NCBI RefSeq assembly: GCF_001927245.1
Contig: NZ_MJUX01000004.1
Span: forward strand, 403,908-467,907
From: Acuticoccus yangtzensis
GTDB taxonomy: Bacteria > Pseudomonadota > Alphaproteobacteria > Rhizobiales > Amorphaceae
Direction: 5' to 3'
DNA: 64,000 nucleotides
Below, in pieces: positions 1 through 9,468 of this stretch. Position numbers and translations under genes: made by a program. Under the pieces are notes generated by a model. It was not told where the DNA came from. It did not search any database and saw only the letters and a program-made list of their open reading frames with translations. The first letter of the stretch is position 1; each line of letters begins with the position of its first letter.

Positions 1-897
1 CAGGCCCCGCGCGGCGGTGTCCGGCGGGGCGGCGCGCGCCTCGACACCCGCCACCTCGAGCGCGCGCGCATACCGCTCGGCCAGAGCCGCCGCCGCCACG
101 ATGGTGACCGACGATGCGCCCCGCGACGCGGCCCCCACCTCGGCGCCGATCAGAAGGCCCGACAGATAGCTCGCCGCCGACGCCTCGCGCAGGCGGCCCA
201 TCAGACCCTCGACACGCACGCCGAACAACGCCGACATCAGCTCGCCGCCCGGCCCCAGCGCCAGACCGCGCGCGACACCGCCGAGATAGGCCTCGCGGTC
301 CGCCTCATCGCGGCTCATCATCTTGCCCAGAATGGTGTGGTTTTTCATGGCGGCGAAGATCTCGCCGGTCATGTAGGTGGAGAAGTCGGTGATCGCGCCG
401 CCCTCCACCGTCACCCACTTGGAGTGCGTGCCGGGGAGCACGAAGGTGCCGGCATCACCGCCGAGCGCCTCCAAGGCGCCCATCACCTCGGTCTCCTCGC
501 CGCGCATCACGTCGGCCCGCATCACGTCGCCGCGCGCAAGCCCCCCGCGCGGGACCGTCTGGCCGATGGCGACTCCGGGAACGATGCGCACCAGGCCGAG
601 CGGCGTCTCCACCGTGGCGCAATGGGCCGCAAGCGCCTCGGCCGTCGCCGGAACGCCCACATAAGGCGCCTCCACCCAGCCCTGGCGGGATCCGACCATG
701 CCCGACAACAGCACCGGCGTGTCCTCCGGCGCATCCTCCCGCCAGGGGCCGACGGTGCGCTCCAACACCCCGGCGAAGTCGCCGTCCTTGACGTTGAGAA
801 GACCGTCGTCGCTGTCCTTGCGGGCGACGGGCCAGCCGTCCGCGCCGATCAGGTAGGCCCGCAGCCGGGTCGTGCCCCAGTCGACGCCGATCAGCAT
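1..897 (-). CDS. dgoK: 2-dehydro-3-deoxygalactonokinase, 3' end cut by the window edge
   Basis: Predicted cytoplasmic sugar-acid kinase that phosphorylates 2-keto-3-deoxygalactonate with ATP before aldol cleavage (DeLey-Doudoroff galactonate pathway). 299 codons are visible, in one open frame running off the left edge. The N-terminus reads MLIGVDWGTTRLRAYL, the phosphate-1 loop of DgoK in the ASKHA kinase fold. Further family stretches are LLSGMVGSRQGWVEAPYV and LPGTHSKWVTVEGG (around residues 75 and 158). The start is the first in-frame ATG next to the family N-terminus. It lies 185 bp downstream of the dehydratase gene on the same strand, and the two make a coherent sugar-acid route. The family is clear; the exact sugar is inferred. 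Confidence 0.9.
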   Translation of the reverse strand, partial: MLIGVDWGTTRLRAYLIGADGWPVARKDSDDGLLNVKDGDFAGVLERTVGPWREDAPEDTPVLLSGMVGSRQGWVEAPYVGVPATAEALAAHCATVETPLGLVRIVPGVAIGQTVPRGGLARGDVMRADVMRGEETEVMGALEALGGDAGTFVLPGTHSKWVTVEGGAITDFSTYMTGEIFAAMKNHTILGKMMSRDEADREAYLGGVARGLALGPGGELMSALFGVRVEGLMGRLREASAASYLSGLLIGAEVGAASRGASSVTIVAAAALAERYARALEVAGVEARAAPPDTAARGL

Positions 898-1032
898 GAG
901 GCCGACACGGGGCACAGCGGGGACGCCAGCGGGCGCCGATGTCTCGTCATGGTCGTGGCTCTCGGCAGAGGGGGAGCCGCCCGGCCGCGATCAGCGGCGG
1001 TGCGGCGTCGCGTGGAAGGAGGGTCGACGGCC

Positions 1033-1060
1033 GGCCCGTCCCGGACCACCGGAACGGGCC
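1033..1060 (-). terminator. GC-rich hairpin between dehydratase gene and dgoK
   Basis: Arms GGCCCGT and ACGGGCC plus an inner CCGG/CCGG pairing form a hairpin 23 bp past the dehydratase stop. No U-tract follows, so it could be a weak terminator, an mRNA 3'-end stabiliser or nothing. Confidence 0.3.
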
Positions 1061-1082
1061 GCCTTCGTGGTGACGATCCGCG

Positions 1083-2873
1083 TCAGTGGCTGTGACGCGG
1101 CATGAAGGTGCGGGCGATCTTGCGATACTTCACCGCCGGCTTCAGCACCATGCCCTCGTTGAACTGGTCGACGCAGCCGCGCTGAATCTCCTGCCACGGG
1201 GTCTGATGCTCGGGATATTGGAAGCCGCCCGCCTCTTCGAGCGCCGCCTTACGTGCGGCCAGCTCCTCGTCGGAGATGAGGATGTTGGCGGTACCCTTCT
1301 TCAGGTCGATCCGCACGCGGTCGTTCATCTTGAGGAGTGCCAGACCGCCACCTACCGCCGCTTCCGGCGAGGCGTTGAGGATCGACGGCGTGCCCGACGT
1401 GCCGGACTGCCGCCCGTCACCCACGCACGGCAGCTCGTTGACGCCCGCCTTGATGAGATAGTCCGGCGCACGCATGTTCACGACCTCGGCGCCGCCCGGA
1501 TAGCCCACCGGACCCGCACCGCGGATGAAGAGAATGCACGTGGCGTCGATCTTCAGCTCCGGATCGTCGATCGCGTGGTGGTAGTGCTCCGGCCCGTCGA
1601 ACACGATGGCGCGGCCCTCGAACGCGTCCGGATCGTCCGGGTTCGAGAGGTAGCGCTCGCGGAACTCCGGCGAAATCACCGAGAGCTTCATGATCGCCGC
1701 GTCGAACAGGTTGCCGCTCATCACGCGGAAGCCCGCATGCTGCTTCAGCGCGGTGTCGAACGAGCGGATGACGTCGGGCCACTTGTTCTGCGCCGCCTTC
1801 CAGTTCTCGCCCGTGGTCTTGCCGTTGGCGGTGATGGTGCCCTCGTGCAGCTTGCCGTGGCGCATCAGCTCGGCCGCCACCGCGGGAACGCCGCCCGCGT
1901 GGTGATAGTCCTCGCCGAGATATTCGCCCGCCGGCTGCAGGTTCACCAGCAGCGGAATGTCCAGCCCGCAACGCTCCCAATCGGCCAGCGACAGCTCCAC
2001 GCCGATGTGCTTGGCGATGGCGTTGATGTGGATCGGCGCGTTGGACGAGCCGCCGATCGCCGAGTTGATGACGATCGCGTTCTCGAACGCCTCCTTGGTG
2101 AGGATGTCGGACGGCTTCAGGTCCTCCTTCACCATGTCGACGATGCGAAGGCCGGTGCGGTAGGCCATCTGCCCCCGCTCCTTGTGCGGGGCCGGGATCG
2201 CCGCCTGGGCCGGCAGCGTCATGCCCAGCGCCTCGGCAAGGGAGTTCATCGTCGTCGCCGTGCCCATGGTGTTGCAGTAGCCGGGCGACGGTGAACCGGA
2301 CGCCACGAGGTCGATGAAGCCCTCGTAGTCGATCTCGCCCGCGGCGAGCAGCCGGCGCGCTTCCCAGACGATGGTGCCCGCGCCCGTGCGCTTACCATTG
2401 TACCAGCCGTTCAGCATCGGCCCGGCGGAGAAGGCGATCGCGGGAATGTCCACCGTGGCCGCCGCCATCAGGCAGGCGGGCATGGTCTTGTCGCAGCCGA
2501 TCGTCAGCACCACGCCGTCCAGCGGGTAGCCGAACAGCACCTCGACGAGGCCGAGATAGGCTAGATTGCGGTCGAGCGCCGCGGTCGGCCGCTTGCCGGT
2601 CTCCTGGATGGGATGGACAGGAAATTCCAGCGCGATGCCGCCCGCCTCGCGAATACCCTCGCGGATGCGCTTGGCGTGCTCCATATGCGGCCGGTTGCAG
2701 GGCGAAAGGTCCGAGCCGGTCTGCGCGATGCCGATGATGGGCTTGCCGGACTGCAGCTCTTCCTGGGTCAGACCCCAGTTCAGATACCGCTCGAGATATA
2801 GTGCGGTCGCGGACGGGTCGGACGGGTCGTCGAACCAAGCGCGGCTGCGTAGTTTTTTTGATGTGTCGGCCAC
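1083..2873 (-). CDS. IlvD/Edd-family sugar-acid dehydratase (L-arabonate / D-galactonate / D-fuconate type)
   Basis: Predicted [2Fe-2S] dehydratase making a 2-keto-3-deoxy sugar acid from an aldonate. 596 residues with a GTG start, preceded by GGGGGA at 8-nt spacing. Cluster cysteines fall at residues 59 (SPCNR), 127 ([10 protein letters not shown]) and 200 (GYCNTMGTA). These are the positions I recall for the Rhizobium leguminosarum L-arabinonate dehydratase, which also accepts D-galactonate and D-fuconate. The [11 protein letters not shown] stretch near residue 480 should carry the catalytic serine. It is more like this subgroup than the [4Fe-4S] 6-phosphogluconate dehydratases or biosynthetic IlvD. 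The adjacent dgoK favours D-galactonate, but substrate is inference. Confidence 0.9.
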   Translation of the reverse strand: MADTSKKLRSRAWFDDPSDPSATALYLERYLNWGLTQEELQSGKPIIGIAQTGSDLSPCNRPHMEHAKRIREGIREAGGIALEFPVHPIQETGKRPTAALDRNLAYLGLVEVLFGYPLDGVVLTIGCDKTMPACLMAAATVDIPAIAFSAGPMLNGWYNGKRTGAGTIVWEARRLLAAGEIDYEGFIDLVASGSPSPGYCNTMGTATTMNSLAEALGMTLPAQAAIPAPHKERGQMAYRTGLRIVDMVKEDLKPSDILTKEAFENAIVINSAIGGSSNAPIHINAIAKHIGVELSLADWERCGLDIPLLVNLQPAGEYLGEDYHHAGGVPAVAAELMRHGKLHEGTITANGKTTGENWKAAQNKWPDVIRSFDTALKQHAGFRVMSGNLFDAAIMKLSVISPEFRERYLSNPDDPDAFEGRAIVFDGPEHYHHAIDDPELKIDATCILFIRGAGPVGYPGGAEVVNMRAPDYLIKAGVNELPCVGDGRQSGTSGTPSILNASPEAAVGGGLALLKMNDRVRIDLKKGTANILISDEELAARKAALEEAGGFQYPEHQTPWQEIQRGCVDQFNEGMVLKPAVKYRKIARTFMPRHSH

Positions 2874-3089
2874 GGACAGAATCCCCCAGAAGTTGGAATT
2901 TCACTAAACCCGGACCAGGACTCGCACAACCAATTAGCGGATGCGTTCGCGCAAGTTGCGCGCCGCCGCGGCCTGTGAAGGTCGTGCAAACCGGAATGTG
3001 TGCCACGACATTTGTTGCTATTGCATTCGCCTCCGGACGCCCCACTTCAGCCCCGCACACCGTGGTTGAACGGCTGAATGGAGATCCCG

Positions 3090-4205
3090 ATGCCGCCCTA
3101 TCCGCACCTTTTCTCGTCGTTCGATCTGGCGGGTATCCCGCTCGCCAACCGTGTCGTCATGGCGCCGATGACCCGCTCGCGCGCCACCCGCCGGGCCGAG
3201 GGCAACATCCCGACTGACCTGATGGCCGAATATTATGGCGCCCGCGCGGACGCCGGCCTCATCATCACCGAAGGCGTGGCGCCCGGGCGCAACGGGCTCG
3301 GCTATCCGCGCATCCCCGGCATCTACAGCGACGCACAGGTGGCCGGCTGGCGCAAAGTGGCGGACGCGGTGCACCGTTCCGGCCCGGCCAAGATCTTCAT
3401 GCAGCTCATGCACTCGGGGCGCATCTTCCACCCGCTCAACCTGCCGGACGGTGGTGTGGGTGTCGCCCCCTCGGCCATCGCCGCGCCCGGTGAGATGTAC
3501 ACCGACGAGGAGGGCCCGCAGCCGCACCCCGCCCCGCACGCCATGTCCGAAGCGCAGATTCATGCCGCGATCGACGATTTCGTGAGCGCCGCGAAGAACG
3601 CGGTCGCCGCCGGAATCGACGGTGCGGAGCTGCACGGCGCGAACGGCTACCTCATCGACCAATTCCTGAACCCGATCACCAATCAGCGGACCGACGGCTG
3701 GGGCGGCTCGGCCGAGGCACGCAACCGCTTCGCCGTGGAGGTCGCCCGCCGCACCGCCGACGCGATCGGTGCGGGGCGCACCGGCATCCGCCTCTCCCCT
3801 TACGGCGCCTTCAACGGGCTCGGCCACCACGACGGGGAGGACGCGCAGTTCACGCAGCTCGCGGCCGAACTCGGCAGCCTCGGCCTTGCCTACATCCATA
3901 TCGTCGATCATTCGGCGATGGGCGCGCCGGAGGTTCCGCAGTCGATCAAGGATGCCATCCGCGGCGCGTTCGGCGGCACGATCATCCTTTCGGGCGGGTA
4001 CGATGCGGCCCGTGCCGAGGCGGATCTCGCAGCGGGCAAGGGCGAATTGGTGGCCTTCGGGCGGCCGTTCATCGCCAACCCCGACCTCGTCACCCGGCTT
4101 GCCCACGACCTGCCGATGAACGCGCCCGACCCGTCCACCTTCTATAGCGCTGGCGCGAAGGGCTATACGGACTATCCGCGCGCCCCCGCCGCTGCGACCG
4201 CCTGA
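3090..4205 (+). CDS. Old Yellow Enzyme family FMN ene-reductase (NemA-like)
   Basis: Predicted cytoplasmic FMN-dependent NAD(P)H oxidoreductase reducing activated C=C bonds or nitro compounds. 371 residues. Family marks are the N-terminal NRVVMAPMTRSRA, the substrate-binding His/Asn pair in ELHGANGYL (H182, N185), NPITNQRTDGWGGS (usually RTDxYGGS) and the phosphate-binding GGY...FGRPFIANPDL near the C-terminus. I chose the ATG at 3090 because GGAG sits 6 nt upstream; an ATG at 3078 would add MEIP but lacks a ribosome site. It is divergent from the dehydratase gene across about 216 bp. No link to sugar-acid catabolism is evident beyond adjacency. Confidence 0.88.
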   Translation: MPPYPHLFSSFDLAGIPLANRVVMAPMTRSRATRRAEGNIPTDLMAEYYGARADAGLIITEGVAPGRNGLGYPRIPGIYSDAQVAGWRKVADAVHRSGPAKIFMQLMHSGRIFHPLNLPDGGVGVAPSAIAAPGEMYTDEEGPQPHPAPHAMSEAQIHAAIDDFVSAAKNAVAAGIDGAELHGANGYLIDQFLNPITNQRTDGWGGSAEARNRFAVEVARRTADAIGAGRTGIRLSPYGAFNGLGHHDGEDAQFTQLAAELGSLGLAYIHIVDHSAMGAPEVPQSIKDAIRGAFGGTIILSGGYDAARAEADLAAGKGELVAFGRPFIANPDLVTRLAHDLPMNAPDPSTFYSAGAKGYTDYPRAPAAATA

Positions 4206-4629
4206 CCCACTGCGGCCGCCCCAGCCGCTGCGACGACCCTATCGCTGCGACGGACGGACCGCGCCGCTCGAAGACGGCGCGGTCCGCGTGTTCGGGCGGT
4301 CACAGCCTGTGGACAGGCAGGTGCGCTTGCGTTGCCCATAACGCATAGCGCCTCGCCGGCCGGCGCGGCCTGTGCCGACCGGCCGGGCGCGCCGGCCGCG
4401 CATCACGCCGCCCGCCTCGGCCGGAAATCTCCGCGCGGCAGGCGGCGATTTGAGCCAAATCAGCCCGCGGCCGGGTGCCGCGCACTAGGGTGCCGCCCGC
4501 GCCGGACCGCGTGGCCCGAGGCGCGCGCGGTAACCGTATGCTCAATTATTTACCTTCAAACGTCTTGCAAAGCGGCACGGCGTGGCGTTGGACAACACGG
4601 GTGAATGTCGTCCGAGGTCCGATCCCGTC
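4206..4629 (+). other. Intergenic region, 424 bp
   Basis: Holds the terminator hairpin at 4256-4285, then a GC-rich stretch. An AT-richer patch at about 4530-4570 just before the capsule gene probably carries its promoter, but I could not fix -35/-10 boxes with confidence. No credible ORF. Confidence 0.5.
4256..4285 (+). terminator. Perfect 11-bp hairpin after the OYE gene
   Basis: Arms GGACCGCGCCG and CGGCGCGGTCC with loop CTCGAAGA, 50 bp past the stop. No U-tract follows. Likely a transcription terminator or 3'-end stabiliser. Confidence 0.55.
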
Positions 4630-5913
4630 ATGTCGCTAACCTCTGCGCGGCGGGTCCTGCTCCTTGAAGGCCCGCCAACCAGATTCTTCTCCGTGCTCGA
4701 GCGCCATCTGGAAGGTGACGGCATTCCCGTCACCCGGATCCTCCTGCACGCGGGGGACTGGCTTTTGGCGGGCGGGCGCGGCATCTCCTTCCGCGGCCGG
4801 CTGGAGGCGTTCGAGCCCTTCCTGCGCCGGATCATCGCCGAGCACGGCATCACGGATACGATCTACTTCGCCGACCGCCTGCCTTACCACCGGGTGGCCG
4901 AGCGGGTGGCGCGCGATGTCGGCGTCGTGCCCTACGCGATCGAAAACGGCTACCTCAGGCCCGACTGGCTGACGCTGGAGCCGGGCGGCATGGGCTGCTA
5001 CTCGCGCTTTCCCATCGACCGCGCCCATATCGAGAGGATCGCCGCAGACGCGCCGCCGATCGACGACGTCATCCGCTACCGGCACCTCTTCACCAACGAG
5101 GCGTTCCACGACGTCGCCTACAACTTCTCGCGCCTGGCCGGTTCGCTGGTCTACCGCCATTTCGACGACGACAAGCCGACGAGCCCCGTGCGCGAGTACG
5201 CCGCGTGGATCCCGCAGCTCGTCCGCCGGCAGATCGCCCGCAACCGCGCGCCGCGCCAGCTCGAGCGGATACTGGCCAACAACAAACCCTACTTCCTGGT
5301 GCCGCTGCAGCTCGAGGTCGACTACCAGATCCGCGACAACTCCCCCTACCGCAAGCTGTCGGAATTCATCGACGAGGTGTTCGCCTCCTTCGCGGCCCAT
5401 GCGCCGAAGGAGACGTCCGTTCTCGTGAAGATCCATCCGCTGGACAGCGGGCTGGAGAACTGGCGCCACACGCTGAAGCGCATCAAGCGCACGCACGCCC
5501 TGACCGGGCGCATCCGCATGATCGCCGCCGGGTCGCTGCAGGACATGCTCGACAACGCGGCCGGCGTCATCCTGGTGAACTCCACCGTGGGGCTCTATGC
5601 GCTGCGGGCCGGACGGCCGACCAAGGCCCTGGGGAGCGCCGTCTACAACCTGCCCGACCTCACCGATCAGCAGCCGCTGGACACCTTCTGGAGCGACCCG
5701 AAAGAGCCCGACACGGAGTATGTCGCCACCTTCGTGAAGGCGCTGGCACGGGCCACCCAGCTCAAGGGCAGCTTCTATCACCCGCTCGGAATGGAGGTCG
5801 GCGCGGCCGAGGTGGTGCGCCGGGTGAAGGCCGAGATCGGCCTCAGCGACATGTTCGTGATGCCCCCACCCCGCCTCGAAGGCGCGCGCGCCATGGGCGT
5901 CAATGTGCGGTAA
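4630..5913 (+). CDS. KpsS-like capsule polysaccharide biosynthesis protein
   Basis: Resembles the capsule synthesis family (Pfam Capsule_synth; KpsS/KpsC). In group 2 capsules these enzymes add the poly-Kdo linker to the lipid anchor at the cytoplasmic face. 427 residues. Visible family features are an N-terminal Rossmann-like half (RRVLLLEGPPTRFF), the YFLVPLQLEVDYQIR strand, the VKIHPLDSG motif (residues about 266-274) and the C-terminal VILVNSTVGLYALRAGRPT. The ATG at 4630 is preferred over a GTG at 4582, although its ribosome site is weak. No other capsule gene is visible nearby; a type I secretion set follows 108 bp downstream. Confidence 0.75.
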   Translation: MSLTSARRVLLLEGPPTRFFSVLERHLEGDGIPVTRILLHAGDWLLAGGRGISFRGRLEAFEPFLRRIIAEHGITDTIYFADRLPYHRVAERVARDVGVVPYAIENGYLRPDWLTLEPGGMGCYSRFPIDRAHIERIAADAPPIDDVIRYRHLFTNEAFHDVAYNFSRLAGSLVYRHFDDDKPTSPVREYAAWIPQLVRRQIARNRAPRQLERILANNKPYFLVPLQLEVDYQIRDNSPYRKLSEFIDEVFASFAAHAPKETSVLVKIHPLDSGLENWRHTLKRIKRTHALTGRIRMIAAGSLQDMLDNAAGVILVNSTVGLYALRAGRPTKALGSAVYNLPDLTDQQPLDTFWSDPKEPDTEYVATFVKALARATQLKGSFYHPLGMEVGAAEVVRRVKAEIGLSDMFVMPPPRLEGARAMGVNVR

Positions 5914-5934
5914 AGCCGCGATCCGCTAAATTGC

Positions 5935-5951
5935 GCGGACCTGGGGTCCGC
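5935..5951 (+). terminator. Small hairpin between capsule gene and secretion operon
   Basis: GCGGACC-TGG-GGTCCGC, a perfect 7-bp stem 21 bp past the capsule gene stop, without a U-tract. Confidence 0.35.
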
Positions 5952-6021
5952 CGCGATTCGTGCCGCACATGCGTTCGGTGCTACGGTTCGTCGGCCACAG
6001 GCTCGCGTGGAGTGGGTTTTA

Positions 6022-9000
6022 ATGTCCGGCACATCGTTACAGTCGCGTATTTTAAAGGCCGCCCGGTCCGCTTTGATCGGCGTGGCGCTCTTTTCATGCC
6101 TCGTGAACCTCTTGATGCTCACGGGGCCGATTTACATGCTGCAGATCTACGACCGGGTGCTCGCGTCGGGCTCCGTGCCGACCCTGGTCGCCCTGTCGGC
6201 GATCGTCGTCATCCTCTACGTCTTCATGGCGATCCTGGACCTGGTGCGCCAGCGCATCCTCATCCGCGTCGGCCATACGATCGACGATGAGGTTGGCTAC
6301 ACCGCCTTCTCCACCTATGTCGACGCGCCGATGAAGCTCGGCCCCATGGGCGAGCAGGCCCAGCCGATCCGCGATGTCGACCAGCTCCGCCAGTTCTTCT
6401 CGTCCAACGGCATGACCGCGCTGTTCGACGTGCCGTGGATGCCGATCTACCTCGCCGTCGTCTTCCTCATCCACCCCGCGCTCGGCCTGCTGGCGACCGC
6501 GGGCGCGCTGATCCTCCTCGCCATCGCCATCATCACCGACAGGACCGCGCGCAGCGCCGTCGCCCAGTCCAACACCGCGGGGCTGCGCCGGTCGCGCTTT
6601 GCCGAGGCGACGCGGCGCAATGCGGAAGTCGTGCGCGGTATGGGGATGCTGGACGGGCTGGGCTCGGTCTGGCGCAGCGTCAACCGCGCCTTCCTGCGCG
6701 CCAACGGCCGGGCAGCGGAGATCGTGTCGACGTCCAGCGTCATCACCAAGGTGTTCCGGCTCGGCCTGCAGTCGGCGGTCTTGGGCCTCGGCGCATATCT
6801 GGCGGTTCATCAATATATCACGCCGGGCGCGATGATCGCCGCCTCGATCATCATGAGCCGTGCGCTTCAGCCGGTGGAATCGGCGGTCGGCAACTGGCGC
6901 CAATTCCTCAGCGCGCGGCAGTCCTACCGCCGGCTCAGCGCCACGGTGGAGGCGGTGGAGGACATCGAGCGTATGGCGCTGCCGGCCCCCACCAAAACGC
7001 TGGCGGCCGAGACGATCACGGTGATCGCCCCCGGCTCGCAGACGCCCATCGTGCGCGATGTCGCCTTCCGCCTGGACGCCGGGCAGGCGCTCGGCATCAT
7101 CGGCAAGTCGGGTTCGGGCAAGTCCACGTTGGCGCGGGCCGTCGTCGGCGTATGGCCGGTGGTGCGCGGTGCGGTGACGCTGGACGGCGCGCCGATCAAC
7201 CAATACCCGGCCGGGGCGCTGGGCGCGCACATCGGCTACCTGCCGCAGGACGTGGAGCTTTTCCCCGGCACAGTGGCCGACAACATCGCCCGCTTCGACC
7301 CCGACTTCGCGCCGGACGACGTGGTCGACGCCGCGCGCCAGGCGGGGGTGCACGAGCTGATCCTGTCCTTGCCGCAGGGCTACAACACGATGATCGGCGA
7401 GGCGGGGGCGGCCCTTTCCGGCGGGCAGCGCCAACGTGTCGGCCTGGCGCGCGCACTCTACAAGAACCCGTTCCTGGTGGTGCTGGACGAGCCGAACTCC
7501 AACCTCGACGCGGAGGGTGACGAGGCGCTTCGCACCGCAATCCTCGCCGTGCGTGAGCGTGGCGGCATCGCAATCGTCATCGCGCATCGTCCCTCGGCCG
7601 TCGCCAGTTGTGGGCACCTGATGATGCTGGCGGACGGCCGCGTGAAGGACTTCGGCACCCGCGACGAGGTGCTGAGCCGCGTCACCCGCCCGGTGGCCGA
7701 TGTCTCCGCACCGCCGCCGACCGCTCCCCCCGCCTACGCCTCGGCCATGATGATGCCCGGCGCCCCGTTTTCGGGCGCTCCGGTCCGCGGCGGTGGGATG
7801 CACGGGTGTGGGATGCCCGGCAGCGTGCCGGTGGGCGGGGTGGCCGCGACGGGCCCCGGTACCACGGCCCGCCCGCAGCCACGTTTTGCCGGTGGCGGCG
7901 AGGCGTCCGGCCTCGCGCTCGTCCACAGCGCACCACCGTCTTCCGCCGCGCCGTCTGCCGCCGTGCCGTCCTCCGCAGCCGCCGCCGCGCCCTCACGCGG
8001 ACCCGTGCTTCATCCGATCCCGAATTTCTACGGCACTTCCGCGGCGACAGTGATGCAGGCCGTCGCGCCGTTCGCCCCACCACCTGCCGCAACGCCTGCG
8101 CCGACCGCCGCCCCGGTCGCTGCAACGGCGCTCCGCTCCAACGACGTCGCCGCCACAGCAGAGCCCGTCGCCCCAGCTCCGGCGGCCACTCCGCCGGCGG
8201 CCGGCCCGCCGCGCGAGGAAACCTCGCCCGTCCCGCAGGCCGATGCCACCTCGCCCGCCGAACCGGCAACGACTGACGGCGGCGCTGCCCCGGCGACGAT
8301 GACCTCGACCGCGCCCGAGCGGCCTCTATCGCCGACCCCAATCCCGCAGCCGAGCGCAACGGCCACTGCCCCCGCGGCGCCGCCCGCAACCGAGCCATCG
8401 GGCGCCCCGGCGACCGCGCTCCGGACGCCCGAGACAGGGCTGCCCGAAACAGCGTCGACCGGAACAAGGCCGCTCGAAACAGTGCCGGCTGAAACAATGA
8501 CGGCCGAAACCAAGCCGACCGGAACCGCATCTGCCGAAGTCGAGCCGTCCTCTCCGGGGCCGATTGCGGCGGAGGCGCCCGCGACCGGCACGGAAAGGCA
8601 GGGCGCGAGTTCGCAGGCCGCCCCCACGGCGCCCGTCGCCGCATCATCTGCGACCGACAGCGTGCATCATTCCACGCCTCCGCTGCGCCTTCGCAGGCGC
8701 CGCAGCCCGGACAAGGCGTGGCTGATCCCCACCGACGACGAGGCCCTCGACGAAAACCGGCCGGGCCCCGCCCCGGCCGCGCCCGAAACCGCCACGGCGA
8801 CGGCGCCACGGCCCGCCCGCGACGCGCGTCCCGTCCAACCGCTCGCCCTCGACCCCGGCGATGCACCCGGCCCTCGCGCGGCGCCTCGTCCGCCGGAGGA
8901 CCTGCGCGGACCGATCGACTGGGCCGCCGACGATCCCTTCACGCCGCAAACCCGCTGGCCGCCCGAACGGCCCGCAAATCATGCCTCTGCAGCGCCAGAC

Positions 9001-9468
9001 GCGCAGACCGCCCCCACCGCGGTGGGTTGGCAGCCGGACGCCCTGTCCCCCTACCTCTCCGCCTACACCGCGGCGCTGTGCGCCGATGTGGCGCCCGCTC
9101 CCGACGCCACGCAGTCCACCCCACCCCCATCGCCCGGCCATGCCGCTACCCCCGTCTACACTGCTGCGCCTGGCAACGCCGACACGCCCGGCGAAGCGTC
9201 CGCGGTCCGCAACGCCGACGCGTCCGGCAACACCACCGCGGCCAGCAACACCAGCGTCCACGGCGACTCCGATGCGCCCGGCGAAGCGTCCGAAGTCAGC
9301 AGCGCCACCGCGTCCCGCAACGCCGATACGCCAGGCCGCACGGGTGTGGCCGGCGGTGCGGCACCGCACGTCACGGCTGCCACAACGGCCCGTCCGCGCG
9401 AGGCGGTGCCTGCCGTGAAACCGGCCTCCCCGCACGGCCCGGCCGGCAAGCCGGAGGCGGCTGAATGA
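6022..9468 (+). CDS. Type I secretion ABC transporter (PrsD/PrtD-like) with a ~585-residue disordered tail
   Basis: Inner-membrane permease/ATPase of a type I secretion system. Residues 1-560 are a normal exporter: membrane segments from about residue 16, Walker A GKSGSGKST (about 361-369), Q-loop LPQDVELF, signature LSGGQRQRVGLARAL, Walker B VVLDEPNSNLD and H-loop IAHRPS. Family members end at about 560-590 residues. This one continues to 1148 with a Pro/Ala/Thr/Ser-rich tail that lacks recognisable folds and contains decaying five-residue repeats (for example PETGL PETAS TGTRP LETVP). The tail stays open in one frame for about 1.76 kb. The start at 6022 follows GGAG at 9-nt spacing. The stop overlaps the HlyD gene start (ATGA). 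No secreted substrate gene was seen. Confidence 0.9.
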   Translation: MSGTSLQSRILKAARSALIGVALFSCLVNLLMLTGPIYMLQIYDRVLASGSVPTLVALSAIVVILYVFMAILDLVRQRILIRVGHTIDDEVGYTAFSTYVDAPMKLGPMGEQAQPIRDVDQLRQFFSSNGMTALFDVPWMPIYLAVVFLIHPALGLLATAGALILLAIAIITDRTARSAVAQSNTAGLRRSRFAEATRRNAEVVRGMGMLDGLGSVWRSVNRAFLRANGRAAEIVSTSSVITKVFRLGLQSAVLGLGAYLAVHQYITPGAMIAASIIMSRALQPVESAVGNWRQFLSARQSYRRLSATVEAVEDIERMALPAPTKTLAAETITVIAPGSQTPIVRDVAFRLDAGQALGIIGKSGSGKSTLARAVVGVWPVVRGAVTLDGAPINQYPAGALGAHIGYLPQDVELFPGTVADNIARFDPDFAPDDVVDAARQAGVHELILSLPQGYNTMIGEAGAALSGGQRQRVGLARALYKNPFLVVLDEPNSNLDAEGDEALRTAILAVRERGGIAIVIAHRPSAVASCGHLMMLADGRVKDFGTRDEVLSRVTRPVADVSAPPPTAPPAYASAMMMPGAPFSGAPVRGGGMHGCGMPGSVPVGGVAATGPGTTARPQPRFAGGGEASGLALVHSAPPSSAAPSAAVPSSAAAAAPSRGPVLHPIPNFYGTSAATVMQAVAPFAPPPAATPAPTAAPVAATALRSNDVAATAEPVAPAPAATPPAAGPPREETSPVPQADATSPAEPATTDGGAAPATMTSTAPERPLSPTPIPQPSATATAPAAPPATEPSGAPATALRTPETGLPETASTGTRPLETVPAETMTAETKPTGTASAEVEPSSPGPIAAEAPATGTERQGASSQAAPTAPVAASSATDSVHHSTPPLRLRRRRSPDKAWLIPTDDEALDENRPGPAPAAPETATATAPRPARDARPVQPLALDPGDAPGPRAAPRPPEDLRGPIDWAADDPFTPQTRWPPERPANHASAAPDAQTAPTAVGWQPDALSPYLSAYTAALCADVAPAPDATQSTPPPSPGHAATPVYTAAPGNADTPGEASAVRNADASGNTTAASNTSVHGDSDAPGEASEVSSATASRNADTPGRTGVAGGAAPHVTAATTARPREAVPAVKPASPHGPAGKPEAAE
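7702..9465 (+). repeat. Low-complexity coding tail of the ABC transporter with degenerate 15-bp repeats
   Basis: This region codes for almost only P, A, T, S, E and G. Five-residue periodicity is visible near 8430-8560 and again near 9170-9350 (GNADT PGEAS ... GDSDA PGEAS). It starts right after the ATPase domain and ends at the stop codon. Confidence 0.7.
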
